DNA from: Nemertoderma westbladi
Lineage: Eukaryota > Xenacoelomorpha > Nemertodermatida > Nemertodermatidae
Direction: 5' to 3'
Length of the DNA stretch: 58,475 nucleotides
Assembly (NCBI GenBank): GCA_032718475.1
Contig: JAUCBJ010009015.1
Span: forward strand, 1 to 58,475
The position numbers and the translations under genes are program-made. Below are positions 1 through 10,558 of this stretch, in pieces (within the stretch, counting starts at the first letter, position 1; each line of letters begins with the position of its first letter). The notes beneath the pieces were generated by a model. That model searched no databases, was not told the DNA's origin, and worked only from the letters and a program-made list of their open reading frames with translations.

Positions 1-1
1 T

Positions 2-805
2 CTTGCGGTTTGCCCTCAATTTATGACTCAATGTCATCATTGTCAATTAAAAGGACACGCCAGCTTTGATTGTCCCTTTAACCATGATTTAGAGAGCGTA
101 GATGAAATGATTGTACTACGTTATATCAGAGCTTGGGAAGCGAACGCTGATTTACATTGTGACTCACGCCATCGCTATTATCCCGGACGCGCCTACGAAG
201 GAGTTTATGCGTTCCATCCATATTTGTTTGCCTCCGTCGAACAGAAATCGCGCCTATCAAGTTATGAACTATTGAAGCGCGTTGGAGAATGTATTTCAAC
301 CAAATATGTACGTAAATTTCTCAGAAGCATTAATCCGAGTGACATCCAGTCTTACAACTTAATAAACTTTATCCGTCAAGACCCTGCCTATGGAGACTTA
401 TTCGCCAACTCACACCCTGAGTTACAAGAAGTATATCGACGGCCTTACGAGTATCGAGCCCGCGAACGCGAGTTGGAAAGAACCATTAAACCAAGGAAGT
501 TTCTAACTGCCTATGGTCCACCCACGGCCCTCGTTCAGACCACTCGTAAAGGACCCGTAAGAGCGGCTGTCTTGAAACGAGCTCTCAAAGCCGTTAGACC
601 CCTCTCCCCGGACGTTGATGTCAATCAACCCAGTACTTCGACCGGCGGATATACCGATCGCAATCCCATACCTTCTGATGCAATCATATTGCACCCTTCA
701 CCCAGGAGTTATAGCCCTCCTCGTAAAGTGGCTCGCCCCAAAGAGAAAAGGACTCTTGCTAGCTTTAAAAAGCTGCGTAAACGCCGTCCGCGCAAGAAAG
801 ACTAA
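2..805 (+). CDS. ORF-Z C-terminal part (triple zinc-knuckle protein), 5' partial
   Basis: The frame is open from the window edge; the first internal ATG is at 23 but is not the true start. The visible part begins at the last cysteine of one zinc knuckle and continues with a full CCHC knuckle (C-X2-C-X4-H-X4-C, the CHHC/GHASFDC region). An acidic, aromatic region follows, with WE-x-x-AD-x-H and Y-x-GVYAF patterns that line up with the same region of ORF-Z in E1. The end is a strongly basic tail rich in K and R (last ~30 residues). No transmembrane segment is seen, so this is not an envelope. It sits directly upstream of the LTR, the usual place for a post-pol accessory ORF. The role is unknown; nucleic-acid binding is inferred from the knuckles and basic tail. 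The visible part carries no break. Confidence 0.75.
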   Translation, partial: LAVCPQFMTQCHHCQLKGHASFDCPFNHDLESVDEMIVLRYIRAWEANADLHCDSRHRYYPGRAYEGVYAFHPYLFASVEQKSRLSSYELLKRVGECISTKYVRKFLRSINPSDIQSYNLINFIRQDPAYGDLFANSHPELQEVYRRPYEYRARERELERTIKPRKFLTAYGPPTALVQTTRKGPVRAAVLKRALKAVRPLSPDVDVNQPSTSTGGYTDRNPIPSDAIILHPSPRSYSPPRKVARPKEKRTLASFKKLRKRRPRKKD

Positions 806-883
806 CTGTTTAGAGTATTTTTATATTTTAGAAACTGTGATTTGGTATATTTTATAGACTTAAATCCCATTTTCTGGGAGCGG

Positions 884-2129
884 TGTAAAAGCTTTTGTGG
901 GATAACTGATACGTTTGCCTTTGCTGGCCAGTTCTCCCCCAGGCGCTGGAATACTCTAAAAAGGTTTTCTAACTGTATATATATTCCCCTCGCCCGCAAG
1001 GTACCTTTACAGGTGTTTTAACGGACATAAAAATCATTCTGCTATATACGTGTTTTGGCGGACATGGTAAGGCAAAAAACTTGTAATGCACCAACTACCT
1101 TTCACAGCTTAGCCGTGATGATTCATATTACGACATCTAGCAGCTGGTTGCTGACATGGAAACAGCCATTGGACGCGTGGTTCTTTGTTTGGCTTGGGCC
1201 AATCAGGGCGGTTTTTCCTGTCGACGTGTAGCTTTTCTGCCGATCATAAGGAGAGTGTTCTGTCTTACTGTTTTTTCTTGATACTTTGTTGTTATTGCTG
1301 TCTAAGCCAGAAACACCGGCCTTTTAGTAAGAACTATAGTAAACTGCTTGAATTATCGAAAGTATAAACTGTTACCTGACTTAAATCACTCATCTCACCT
1401 TGATACTTTACTTACTTAATTTAATTGCATTAATCATATTGTTTGTACTGTTATTTTACCGTCAGTTATTAATTGTACCTATTTGTTGATGGAAATATTG
1501 CTATTTGGATAATACGGATAAATCACCCAATTCCCAATTTTCTTGATAACACTACAGGTTAGAGAGACCGGCTATACATAACAATTGCGATTTATATTAA
1601 TGTGGTGTGTATTGAATCCAATGTTATTTAGCAGACCCTACGTGAGTCAATTACTGCTCTCTTTATGTGTGATCAAATGTACTGACTGTCGGCAGAATAG
1701 TGTGTATGATCGTGATTGGTAACAAAGTATTTCCTAAAGAATACGCTTTATACTTTAATCATAAGCAGTATCGTTGCGTTTTAGTATAAGTCTTAGTTCT
1801 GTTTAAATAGATAAAGCGCCACGTCCTAAAGGAACTGTTAATATTTCCCGAAAGCCAATAATATCTGTCAGAGATTAATTATTAACGATCTATCGAATAA
1901 TACATTAGGTATACACTGCAACCTTACACTGTAATAATACAATTCAAGCATCCGAATTCAGTCTCCCGGGTGTAGATCCATCGGGTGAATGATCGCGCAT
2001 GGGCTGACTTCGGCTAATGTTTTGCGTATTAGCATAAAATATTGTCGTATGCTAAAGTGGTTTTAATTAACTAAAAGACATATAAATTTTGGCAGGTTAA
2101 ACTGCTAAAGGTCTTCAAAAGCGCGAACA
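884..2129 (+). repeat. LTR copy A (3' LTR of E0)
   Basis: The repeat starts TGTAAAAGCTTTTGTGGGAT and ends AAGCGCGAACA, giving TG...CA borders. The same start and end occur at 32691-33893 and 43978-45176. It is preceded by GGGAGCGG, a purine-rich tract likely to prime plus-strand DNA. It carries a CCAAT box near 1199 (GGCCAATCAGGGCGG). It is clearly more diverged from copies B and C than those are from each other. Confidence 0.8.
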
Positions 2130-2656
2130 GCGCCAGTGTGTTTGTGGAAGCAGTAAAAAATTATCGGTTGTTTAACTGCGAAGCTGAACTCAATTTATTA
2201 GTTAGGATATTTAGGTTTAGCCGGCCATGGTTTTTTGAATCGCTCAAGTTAGAGAGAGAGTTAGAGAGAGTCGCAACCCAAAGATGTAGCCACGCGCTAG
2301 TGGATACATATAATATTTGAAAATAAAATTGTGTTAATTAGAGCTGTATATGTAAAATTAGAAATATACGGGTGGCAAGTTTATTTTGAATATTTTGTAT
2401 TAGATTCAAAGTTATTTTGTGCTATACCGGTATTTAATTGCTATAGTAGCTATATAATAATATTTTGTTTAAATATTGTGCTAGTATTTGCTATAACTAT
2501 ACCCCATTAAATTCACAATATTGCATTGCGAATTTATTTTGACATTTTGGACCAACTGATTATTTGACAAATAATTTGACCGTATTTCGGTTAATTATAA
2601 TTATATCTCGAACTTTTGCGAGATATTTTTGCCGGAAGGCAAACATTATTTAGACT
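2130..2656. other. Spacer between LTR A and the E1 gag start
   Basis: This is an AT-rich stretch of 527 bp with no convincing gene. It is the 5' leader of E1, or a remnant of it. The E1 5' LTR is not recognisable here: nothing in it matches the candidate E1 3' LTR at 15889 onward. No clear tRNA primer site follows position 2129. Confidence 0.5.
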
Positions 2657-5600
2657 ATGAGTGTCTCAGACAAAGAGGCACTAGAGGACAGCTATGAGAC
2701 GGCGGCAGGACCGCCGACTGACGATAGCGTAAATATTACTGTTGATGACAATGCCGACTATGACGACGCAGCGAGCGACGCTGACGTAAGTGAACAGGAG
2801 GACGAAACAGTGACTAGTGAGGAAGAACAACAACCAGAGATAATAGTATTAGGATCCCCTACCACTACTGTAAGGAAGGACCGCACAGCAGCCCGGACAG
2901 AGGTGAGTGATAGGGAGGGTAGTGTAGCAGAAGCGAGAGCCCGGAGCCCGGTTTCCAGACCTGTGGGTATGGTAAGTGCCGTGGTCCCGACGGCTGTAAG
3001 GAGTACGCGTAGTTCCCGAAATAATCCTTCAAGTCCACCGAGTGTAAGTCAGGTAAGTGATAGAGAGTTCGACACTGCGATAAAGAAGAAACTTCGCGCG
3101 CATGCCGGACATATAACTCGGACGGCGGACAAGGTAAGGAAGATGTTAGCTGACTCAGCGAACATCGGGAGGGTAGAGTTAGTAGAGATTAGAAGAGGAT
3201 ATAACTCAGCGTTATTCAAGCAGACGGAGGAGCTTGCAGTCCTAGCGAAGAAGGCAGTAGAGTCTCAGTCGAGCGACGTGGCGACGAGGATTTACGACAG
3301 GGTTTTAGCAGCCTTGTTGGAGCACCGCGAGTTATCGGAGCGATTCCGACGAGTTAGGACGGAGAACTGGCTGCTATGGGCATCACAAGCGCAGGCGACT
3401 CAGGTGAGTGACGCAGAGTTGAGAGACTTAGTGGAGCGAGAAGAGATCCAGGATAAAGAGGAGCGCCGTTATCAGAGGGAAGTTACTAGCTGGCTGATGC
3501 AGAATGGAGTGGTGGTACCGGGTCAGGTGCTACCGACGACGGAGAACATTCAACAGAGGACGTTGACTCCACCCGACGACGCATCCAGAGACAGCGGCGA
3601 TTCCCAGGTTAGTCACGCGCGAGGTAAGGTTATATGTGCTAGATCCCTTGTTTCGCACAACTCGGCGGAGGAGAGAAGACGCCGACTGGACGAACAGCAG
3701 GCGGAAGTTTTGCGTGCATCGGAAGCACGGAAGGAAGCCGAGCGGGAACGCGAGCGCACACGTAAGTTAGACGCAAAGTTGCGAGAGTTGGAAGAGAAAG
3801 GTAAGCGCGAACAAGCGGAACGCGAACAGGAAGAACGCGAACTCCAACTCCAACGCGAACGCGAAGAACGCGAACTCCAACTCCAACGCGAACGCGAAGA
3901 ACGCGAACTCCAACTCGAACGCGAGCGCAAGGAGCGCGAACTTGAGCGCGAGAGGGAGCGACGGGCGTTGTATGAAGAGAAGGCGCGTGTGGAAGAAGAG
4001 GGCGCAGCACGACAAGCGAGGGAAGAAGAAGAACGTAAACTGGCGCAGTTGGAAAGTGCGAGATTAAGTTTAGAGAGCGAAGAACGGACTAGGAAGGCGA
4101 ACGAAATCGCCGAGAAGGGGATGCGAATGATCGAAGAATGTGGGGCGAGTGTAGGGACTGAGTTGCGAGAACTGTTCGCACTGCAGAAGGCCGAACAGGA
4201 AGCGAGAACTCCGACTATACGCAAGTCGACGACGACCAGAATTCCTATACCCGGTCCAGCTATTACGAGTACACGGATCGCTAAACCGTTCTCTACATAT
4301 CGCACGCCAGTTGGTATTAGTGCTTCACCTATCGCGCAAAATCCACGGCATCAGAACATCGCGCCACTACAGACCGAACACGACGATGAAGAGTTTAGAG
4401 AAACTCAGACGGGACGAGTACTTGGTGAACCGAACCCGCGGGTTTGGAATACGCGGACGGAGCGCCGACCCAGTTCGACGCGGAACTTCCGGGTTAAACC
4501 GGAAGAGGGATCATATGAGAGACAGCGGATTACTCAGATAGAGCCGACTATACAACAGAACCCTAGCCAGGAATTTATTACGAGGGATGAGTTAAGTGCT
4601 AGTTTAGCGCAAGCTATATCGCCGCACATCCAACCTATAACGGACATGCTTAGCAACCTAAGGTTAAAGGAAGCAGCCCAGGTAAGGAGTAATTCTAATC
4701 CTAGCAGGCCTGAGTTAGATAAAGTCCAGCCTAGTCAACGAGTACGCATATCGGAGGAGACTATACCACATAGACCTCAGGTAAGGACGCCTGTCCCGAA
4801 TATCCATAATCCCAATTTCGAAAATTCGGCGGAAAGATTTATTGAGGAAGCTTGGGTCAGGGCCTCGGCGCGCAAACCATCGCGAGCGCTAAGGACTGAC
4901 ACCGAGTCAAGCGATGAAGAGGAAGAAATGAGACGTCAGAAGTCCCGAAACTATAAGGAAAGAAGGACGGACGCGGAGCAGGTAAGTGTGAACCACCGGG
5001 AAAGGACCAGACTTAACAACCCTGCGGAACTAAACCATTTGTTAACCCGGAACGATGCAACCCTTAGGGACATAGGTAAGTTTGCTGCTAGGCAAGGACT
5101 GCCGACGCAACAACCCCAGAAGTTTATGGGCAACCATAAGCATTGGAGGACCTTCAAAACCTATGTCGACGAGCAGCTAACCAACAGCACCTTTACTCCC
5201 AACGAGAAGTTCAACTATTTGCTTCAGATGCTCCATCGAGAACCTAGAGCCATTGCTGACAACTTCGTTGGCAATGAAAGGGCATTTGAGTTGGCGATGA
5301 AGACGCTTAGCGACATCTACGGGAATAAAACCAAGATGGCACAGTCGATAGTAGAAGACTTGGGTAAGGGCGGAAGGATTACAACTCCGTTAGAGCTGTT
5401 GAACTTAGCGAACGCTATTTCGAACGCATTGGACATCTTGAGGACGGTGAATCTACCTCATCATGGTGATCACGCCGAAGTTTTAAAGAGCGTAATAAGA
5501 CGTCTAAACATGCGTTACCGACAGAAATGGCGCAAATTAGAAAATAAGTTGGAAGGTCAAGGTAAGGTGTTGACACTTCAGCATATTCATGACATGATAG

Positions 5601-7105
5601 CCACAGACGCAGTAGCAGAGATGAAATCAAACTTCTCAGAAGAGAATATGAGAGAGTCTAAACCTGTTACCGGTAAGTCTATGGTAAGTTTTGACGATGA
5701 CAGGACCACTGTGACATTTAACTCAGTAGACAGATATAATTCGAGTACCCCAGCCTTTAGATCAGACTCGCGAGTATGGTCAGGTGAGCGGTTAGATAGA
5801 CCTAGGTTAAAGCAACAGGAGTTGCCGGATGGATTTGTAGGTTGCCAATACTGTTTTCTAAAGGAGGTAAGATCTGACGACCATAAGTTAGATAGTTGCA
5901 GACGGTTCAAAGAATTAAATTCGGAACAGAGAAGAGTTCAAGTGCGGACGTTGGACACCTGTTGGGCTTGTCTTGCGCCAGGACATGTACGGCGGCAGTG
6001 CCCGAACAGCAAGGACGGATGCATGGAATGCGGCAGACTACATCACAAGTTGCTACATGCGGATTTCCATACCCCAACGGACCGTTACTTACAGCGAAAT
6101 CCTCACAGGAAGGGGAGCAAAGAACCCGTATCGATAAGGAGGAATACGTACACTGGCATCCAGGACGATGGTTACCAACCAGGTTCGTCGGATGAGGATA
6201 GCGAGTCGGGCGCGAGAGAAGTGACCTGCCAAGGTTTCACCGCGGATAGTTCATCGACCAGCGCGCGGACGTATTTATCATCGGCCACGTCGGAAATATT
6301 CAGCGTGATTCCGGTGAAACTTACTGGCGATAAGGGATCGAAGCGGATATATGTGATGTTGGACACTGCGTCCACATTATCGTATATCGACGAGGAAGTG
6401 GCGAGAGCTGTTTCTAGCTTCCAGGACGCCGAGGAGATCCAAATAGAGTTGAAGTCTATGCACGGGGTAGGAGACCTCAAGGGACACAGAATTTCGGTAG
6501 AACTAGATTCCCTACTTCCGAGAGACCAACACACTCGACAAGAACGGAAAGCTTTGCCATTGGACGGATTTAAGTGTCTAGCTATGAAGGGATTCGGCAG
6601 GCAGTTAGGTAAGGTGCCGCCGATGAGTCCCATAGCACAGGAGTATTTTGACAAGCTCAGGATACCGAGACACCAGGTAGGTTATAGGAATGTTTCTATG
6701 TTGATTGGTGCAGAACAGCTGATCGCACACCAAATATGGGAAACGAGACCAGCTGAGCCGCATGTCAATGGACCACATGCCCATAGGACTATATTAGGTT
6801 GGTATACACGAGTACCCATGTCTTATGAGTTTACAAGTGGCGACAAGCCAATAGACAGATACGACGGATTACAGCCTATAACTGAACCACCGTTAGTAGT
6901 ACCACCAGACATAGACGAGTTTAGGAGAACCTGTATTGACCACTATAGTGACTTTAGCGAGTCGGACGAGGAGTTGATTCCCGATAATGTTAGGTTGTCG
7001 GAACCACTTCACAATGACCGGACAGATAGTGAACCCGAGGACTACTGTTATCAGACCCGTGGGTCTGGTTCAGCAGCCCACGCTACTTATCTGAGTAATG
7101 TTTGA
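2657..7105 (+). CDS. gag: E1 gag-protease polyprotein (1482 aa)
   Basis: This is the structural polyprotein of a BEL/Pao element. The first ~330 residues are acidic to low-complexity. Residues ~340-500 form a long charged coiled coil rich in E, R, Q and L, containing three 11-residue repeats. Residues ~820-990 resemble the DUF1759 capsid domain (KFMGNHKHWRTFKTY start). Zinc-knuckle region: CQYC at 1063, a canonical CCHC (CWACLAPGHVRRQC) at 1102-1115, and CMEC...HHKLLH just after. A retropepsin-like active site (MLDTAS) has its aspartate at residue 1236. The start is the first ATG at 2657 after stops. The ORF is intact although the downstream pol is broken. It ends at TGA 7103-7105; pol continues in the -1 frame. 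GTAAGT hexamers are unusually frequent. Confidence 0.85.
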   Translation: MSVSDKEALEDSYETAAGPPTDDSVNITVDDNADYDDAASDADVSEQEDETVTSEEEQQPEIIVLGSPTTTVRKDRTAARTEVSDREGSVAEARARSPVSRPVGMVSAVVPTAVRSTRSSRNNPSSPPSVSQVSDREFDTAIKKKLRAHAGHITRTADKVRKMLADSANIGRVELVEIRRGYNSALFKQTEELAVLAKKAVESQSSDVATRIYDRVLAALLEHRELSERFRRVRTENWLLWASQAQATQVSDAELRDLVEREEIQDKEERRYQREVTSWLMQNGVVVPGQVLPTTENIQQRTLTPPDDASRDSGDSQVSHARGKVICARSLVSHNSAEERRRRLDEQQAEVLRASEARKEAERERERTRKLDAKLRELEEKGKREQAEREQEERELQLQREREERELQLQREREERELQLERERKERELERERERRALYEEKARVEEEGAARQAREEEERKLAQLESARLSLESEERTRKANEIAEKGMRMIEECGASVGTELRELFALQKAEQEARTPTIRKSTTTRIPIPGPAITSTRIAKPFSTYRTPVGISASPIAQNPRHQNIAPLQTEHDDEEFRETQTGRVLGEPNPRVWNTRTERRPSSTRNFRVKPEEGSYERQRITQIEPTIQQNPSQEFITRDELSASLAQAISPHIQPITDMLSNLRLKEAAQVRSNSNPSRPELDKVQPSQRVRISEETIPHRPQVRTPVPNIHNPNFENSAERFIEEAWVRASARKPSRALRTDTESSDEEEEMRRQKSRNYKERRTDAEQVSVNHRERTRLNNPAELNHLLTRNDATLRDIGKFAARQGLPTQQPQKFMGNHKHWRTFKTYVDEQLTNSTFTPNEKFNYLLQMLHREPRAIADNFVGNERAFELAMKTLSDIYGNKTKMAQSIVEDLGKGGRITTPLELLNLANAISNALDILRTVNLPHHGDHAEVLKSVIRRLNMRYRQKWRKLENKLEGQGKVLTLQHIHDMIATDAVAEMKSNFSEENMRESKPVTGKSMVSFDDDRTTVTFNSVDRYNSSTPAFRSDSRVWSGERLDRPRLKQQELPDGFVGCQYCFLKEVRSDDHKLDSCRRFKELNSEQRRVQVRTLDTCWACLAPGHVRRQCPNSKDGCMECGRLHHKLLHADFHTPTDRYLQRNPHRKGSKEPVSIRRNTYTGIQDDGYQPGSSDEDSESGAREVTCQGFTADSSSTSARTYLSSATSEIFSVIPVKLTGDKGSKRIYVMLDTASTLSYIDEEVARAVSSFQDAEEIQIELKSMHGVGDLKGHRISVELDSLLPRDQHTRQERKALPLDGFKCLAMKGFGRQLGKVPPMSPIAQEYFDKLRIPRHQVGYRNVSMLIGAEQLIAHQIWETRPAEPHVNGPHAHRTILGWYTRVPMSYEFTSGDKPIDRYDGLQPITEPPLVVPPDIDEFRRTCIDHYSDFSESDEELIPDNVRLSEPLHNDRTDSEPEDYCYQTRGSGSAAHATYLSNV
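3830..3928 (+). repeat. In-frame 33-bp tandem repeat inside gag (3 units)
   Basis: The units are 3830-3862, 3863-3895 and 3896-3928, the third slightly diverged. Each encodes 11 residues of the coiled coil (EERELQLQRER type). The unit length keeps the reading frame and one coiled-coil periodicity. Long open frames on the minus strand here are a by-product of this repeat and not genes. Confidence 0.9.
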
Positions 7106-8229
7106 CTTATACAGACATAGTGGAGGGTCAAGTGGCTAAATATCGAGACCTAGACATTTTCCAATACAGTGAGGAGGAATTACAGAAGGAATTGATACGC
7201 CAAGACCTCGAGACAGGAGCCAGAACCGTCGAATGGCTGGATAGGGACGCAATGGAACCCGGTGGATATGACCTAGCCATGTCTACTGATGAGAAACGGT
7301 CGCTGGAGATGATGGAAGATACCATACGTCTACTACCGACTGGACATTTTGAAGTTGGAATGTTGTGGCGTCGACAACCACCTAAGTTGGAGAACAACTA
7401 CAACTTAGCCTTGAAAAGATTAAACGGAGTAAGGGCTCGGTTGTTGAAAAATCCGGACATTAGGGAGAAGTATTGCGCCCAGATCAACAACTATTTCGCC
7501 AAGGGATTTGCTGGGAAGGTAGAGGACCCTGATTTGGTGACAGACCAGACTTATTACCTTCCACACCACTATGTGACTCACCCTGACAAACCAGACAAAG
7601 TCCGAGTAGTCAACGACTGCGCAGCAGTCTATAGAGGTATGTCCCTGAATTCAGAGTTGATGGACGGACCCAACCTGAACAATTATTTGATTGGAATACT
7701 GTTGCGTTTTAGACAGCGGCGATTCGCATTTACTTGTGACATCGAGGCGATGTTCCACCAGGTAAGAGCCTGTAAGGCAGACCAGGATAGCCTTCGCTTT
7801 CTCTGGTATGAGAATGAAGACTTATCCGGCCCAGTGGTTACATACCAGATGTACGTTAGGATATTTGGCGCCCGCGATAGTCCAAACGGCACGCTGTTTG
7901 TTCTAAAGAAAACGGCAACAGCCCAGATTGGTAAGTATCCAGTAGAGGTAATCGAGTCTATATTGAGAAACTTCTATATGGACGACGGATTGGTGTCTAA
8001 GGACACAGCGGAACAAGCCATAGAAGTGGCTCACGGCCTACAGGAGTGCTTGGCTACAGGGGGTTTTCCTCTAACCAAGTTCACTACAAACTCGGAGGCC
8101 CTATTAGAATTGTTCCCGGTGAAAGATCGCGGGAGCGGAGACATTGAATTGGGGGTAGAACCAATCCCCATGGCGCGAGGCGAGTACTGGGACTCGCTTG
8201 GAATCCGAACTCGGATAAATTCCAGGTAA
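7102..8229 (+). pseudogene. pol: E1 reverse transcriptase part of pol
   Basis: The frame lies -1 to gag-PR; it is open from 7099, after TAA at 7096-7098, and has no ATG at the junction. It shows BEL/Pao RT features: KVRVVNDC, FTCDIEAMFHQV, FGARDSPNGTLFVLKK and the catalytic FYMDDGLVS (Y about residue 292 of this frame). Near 8184 the coding frame shifts: from there the next frame encodes the expected LG-x-x-WNPNSDKF continuation, while this frame stops at TAA 8227-8229. No canonical slippery heptamer is visible at the gag-PR/RT border (7097-7105). That border is therefore either an unconventional recoding or reinitiation site, or a mutation. Confidence 0.8.
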
Positions 8230-9125
8230 GAGTTAGTAGCCCAGACAAAGTTTTGACTAAGAGAATTTGCTTATCGACTTTGAGTAGACTATTTGACCCG
8301 ATGAACTTTATCAGTCCGGTAATATTACAGGCACGAGCATGCATGAGGAAAATTTGGTTGTCCGACCTGGAGTGGGACGAACCAATATCTCCTATACATG
8401 CAAAGCAGTGGAGAGAGTGGGAAGCCGAGTTGCATCTATTGAAAAATATAGATGTGCCCCGATCCTACTTTCCGAATCAGCTGGTATTTCCAGCTGATCT
8501 CGAACTCCACCTATTTAGTGACGCAAGTGACACCGGCTTTGGTATGGTAGCCTACCTTCGCCGAGAGGTGAGTCAGGATAAATTTGAGACGGCTTTTGTG
8601 ACTTCTAGATCGAAGACAATGCCGGTCAAATACATGACTGTCCCTCGTGCAGAGTTACAGGCGGCTGTAGTTTCAGTCGAGGTAAGTAAGCAGATAATTG
8701 AGGAGTTAGACACGACATTGACCTTATTCTATTGGACGGACGCATCCTTGGTGTTAGTATACATTGCGGCCGACAATATTGCACTAAAGACATTTGTGGC
8801 CAATAGACGCGCTCAGATCGTTGACTTTTCGACGAAGGAACAATGGAGACATTGTCCGGGAGTGTTGAACCCGGCCGACATAACTTCGAGAGGTGCAATG
8901 CCGGCGGAATTCTGTCAGGAAGAGTCGCAGGAGTTTTGGTTGCATGGACCTGATTTTCTAACGAGGACACAGGAACATTGGCCAGAGCGACTAAAGATAG
9001 TGACCAATCCGATGCCTGAAGATGCAGAAGTCAAAGTGGAGAAAGTCTCTAAGTCGAAGTCTAAAGCCAAACTTAAGTCATTGGAGCGGCCTGAAGAGTC
9101 ATTGGAGCGGCCTGAAGAGTCATAG
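8184..9125 (+). pseudogene. pol: E1 A17/RNase H region of pol
   Basis: This continues pol after the frameshift. Motifs: FDPMNFISPV, HLFSDASDTGFG (first RNase H aspartates), PRAELQAA (glutamate), YWTDASLVL, WRHCPGVLNPADITSRG and FWLHGPDFL, all typical of the BEL/Pao peptidase-A17/RNase H region. It ends at TAG 9123-9125. That stop lies in the third unit of a 21-bp repeat where the first two units carry TTG, so it is most simply a point mutation. The same frame stays open beyond it to 9893. Confidence 0.8.
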
Positions 9126-9140
9126 GAGCGGCCCGGAGAC
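9078..9140 (+). repeat. 21-bp tandem repeat with a stop-creating change
   Basis: The units are 9078-9098, 9099-9119 and 9120-9140, each starting TCAT(T/A)GGAGCGGCC. Units 1 and 2 read TTG (Leu) where unit 3 reads TAG (stop at 9123-9125). The repeat encodes a short S-L-E-R-P-E-E linker between the RNase H region and integrase. Confidence 0.85.
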
Positions 9141-9760
9141 CTGTCAGACCAACAGACTTACGTGACTACTAGGTCCGGAAGGGTAAGTTATGACATAAAA
9201 CCACCCTTACAGACTAAACCAGAGTCACAATTGGTAAGTGACGGACAGAAAATGACCGACACAATGGAGCCTTTGGTTTCCAAACCTGCGGGTTTGGATT
9301 CGAAACTTCCATTAGTTAGCGGACAACCGTCACTGGCATTAGAGTCATGCAGTGTTTATGACAAATTACTAAATTCGTCTGCCTCTTGGCTGACAATTTG
9401 TAAAAGAACTGCGTGGTTAAGCCGATACATTTTGTACCTTTGTTTAAAACATTCGAAACATTTGAGAGAACAAACGAGCGCTAATAGCGAGCGAATTCAG
9501 AAATTGAAACAACCTCTGACAGAGGATGAGATTGATCAAGCGGAATTAAAGCATTTGAAGCATTATCAAATGTGTGCCTTCCCTAAAGAATTCCATCTAT
9601 TATCGGCTCAACGACCAGTTCTCTATAAACCCCTTAGAAAATGGAGTCCATTAATCCATAAGGGTTTAATTTGTCATAGATCGAGAATCCAGACTGTCGA
9701 CATTAACTCACAGTTTCGATTCCCAGTGATAATCCCTAATTGCAAAGAGCGATTCTATGG
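9126..9760 (+). pseudogene. pol: E1 pol linker and start of integrase region
   Basis: This lies in the same frame as 8184-9125, separated only by the TAG. The first half is a low-similarity linker. From ~9520 it resembles the BEL/Pao segment before integrase (LTEDEIDQAELKHLKHYQ, then a FPVIIPN block). Around 9738-9745 the coding frame shifts to that of the integrase zinc-binding region. The open frame formally runs on to 9893 but is out of register after ~9745. Confidence 0.6.
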
Positions 9761-10558
9761 GATATACACAAGAGGTTGCATCACGCGGGAAAGTTACACT
9801 GTTTGTCGGCAGCGAGACAGCGATTCATTCTATTGCAGCCAAGCAGGGCAGTCGGCACTATGTATGACGCCTGTCTGGTTTGCAAGAGAGTGAACGCCAG
9901 AGTATTGGAACAGGAGATGGCTGAACTCCCGGAAGCGAGAGTGCAGGCATATGACCCACCTTTTACGAACACAGGGGTGGATTGTTTTGGTCCGATTGAA
10001 GCAAAGAGTGGACGGCTGACCCACAAACGATGGGGCCTGCTACTGACATGTATGGCTAGTAGAGCCATACACATTGAGCGTGTGGCAGACATGTCGACCA
10101 AATCTCTGCTCCTGGCCTTAAAGAGATTTATGGCCAGGAGAGGACTAGTAAAGGCGTTTTACTCTGACAAGGGTACAAACTTTGTCGGAGGGAATAGCGA
10201 GTTGAACGCGGCTCATAAAGCGGCACAGAATAAGGAAATTTCTGCAGCACTTTTGCCGCAACGAGTAGAATGGAGATTTAATACTCCAGAAAGTCCTTGG
10301 AGAGGAGGAAGTTGGGAGCGTTTAGTTCGCTCTGTAAAACAGGCCATTGCCAAAACATTGCCTGTGAACAAACAACTTACCGACGACGAACTGGTCACAG
10401 CTTTCATTGAAATCGAGCATACCCTAAACTCGAGGCCGATAGCTATGTTGCCAGACGGTGTTGCATTAACGCCGAATCATTTGCTAATGCAGAGTCCAGC
10501 ATTTCTTGTGCCGGCATCAGAACCCGTTAGTGCCGACCTATATAGTGACACAGTATAA
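9740..10558 (+). pseudogene. pol: E1 integrase (zinc-binding region and DDE core)
   Basis: The zinc-binding module has its histidines in IHKRLHHAGKLH and its cysteines in CLVC. The catalytic core shows the first aspartate in NTGVDCFGP, the second in FYSDKGTNFVG and the glutamate in SPWRGGSWERLV, then LNSRPIAMLP and ALTPNHLL. This is a complete DDE retroviral-type core. The frame is lost near 10545: the C-terminal domain follows in another frame and this one stops at 10558. Confidence 0.85.

Larger units (their letters stand above)
1..2129 (+). mobile_element. E0: 3' end of a BEL/Pao-type LTR retrotransposon
   Basis: The window opens inside this element. It consists of the C-terminal part of an ORF-Z gene (2-805), a short spacer, and a complete LTR (884-2129). 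The last ~200 bp before the LTR and the LTR itself match the same part of E2 (43781-45176), so E0 and E2 belong to one family. The gag-pol part lies outside the window. Assignment to BEL/Pao is inferred from E2, whose gag-protease is recognisable. Confidence 0.75.

Noticed and set aside
884-2129. LTR A as the 5' LTR of E1
   Set aside because: The same LTR with the same upstream 200 bp occurs at the 3' end of E2, and ORF-Z of E0 runs straight into it, so it is E0's 3' LTR. The E1 tail after 15413 shows no matching LTR.
3613-4305. Long minus-strand open frames (up to 230 codons) opposite gag
   Set aside because: They result from the repetitive GAACGC-rich coiled-coil sequence; composition is S/R-only and no homology is recognised.
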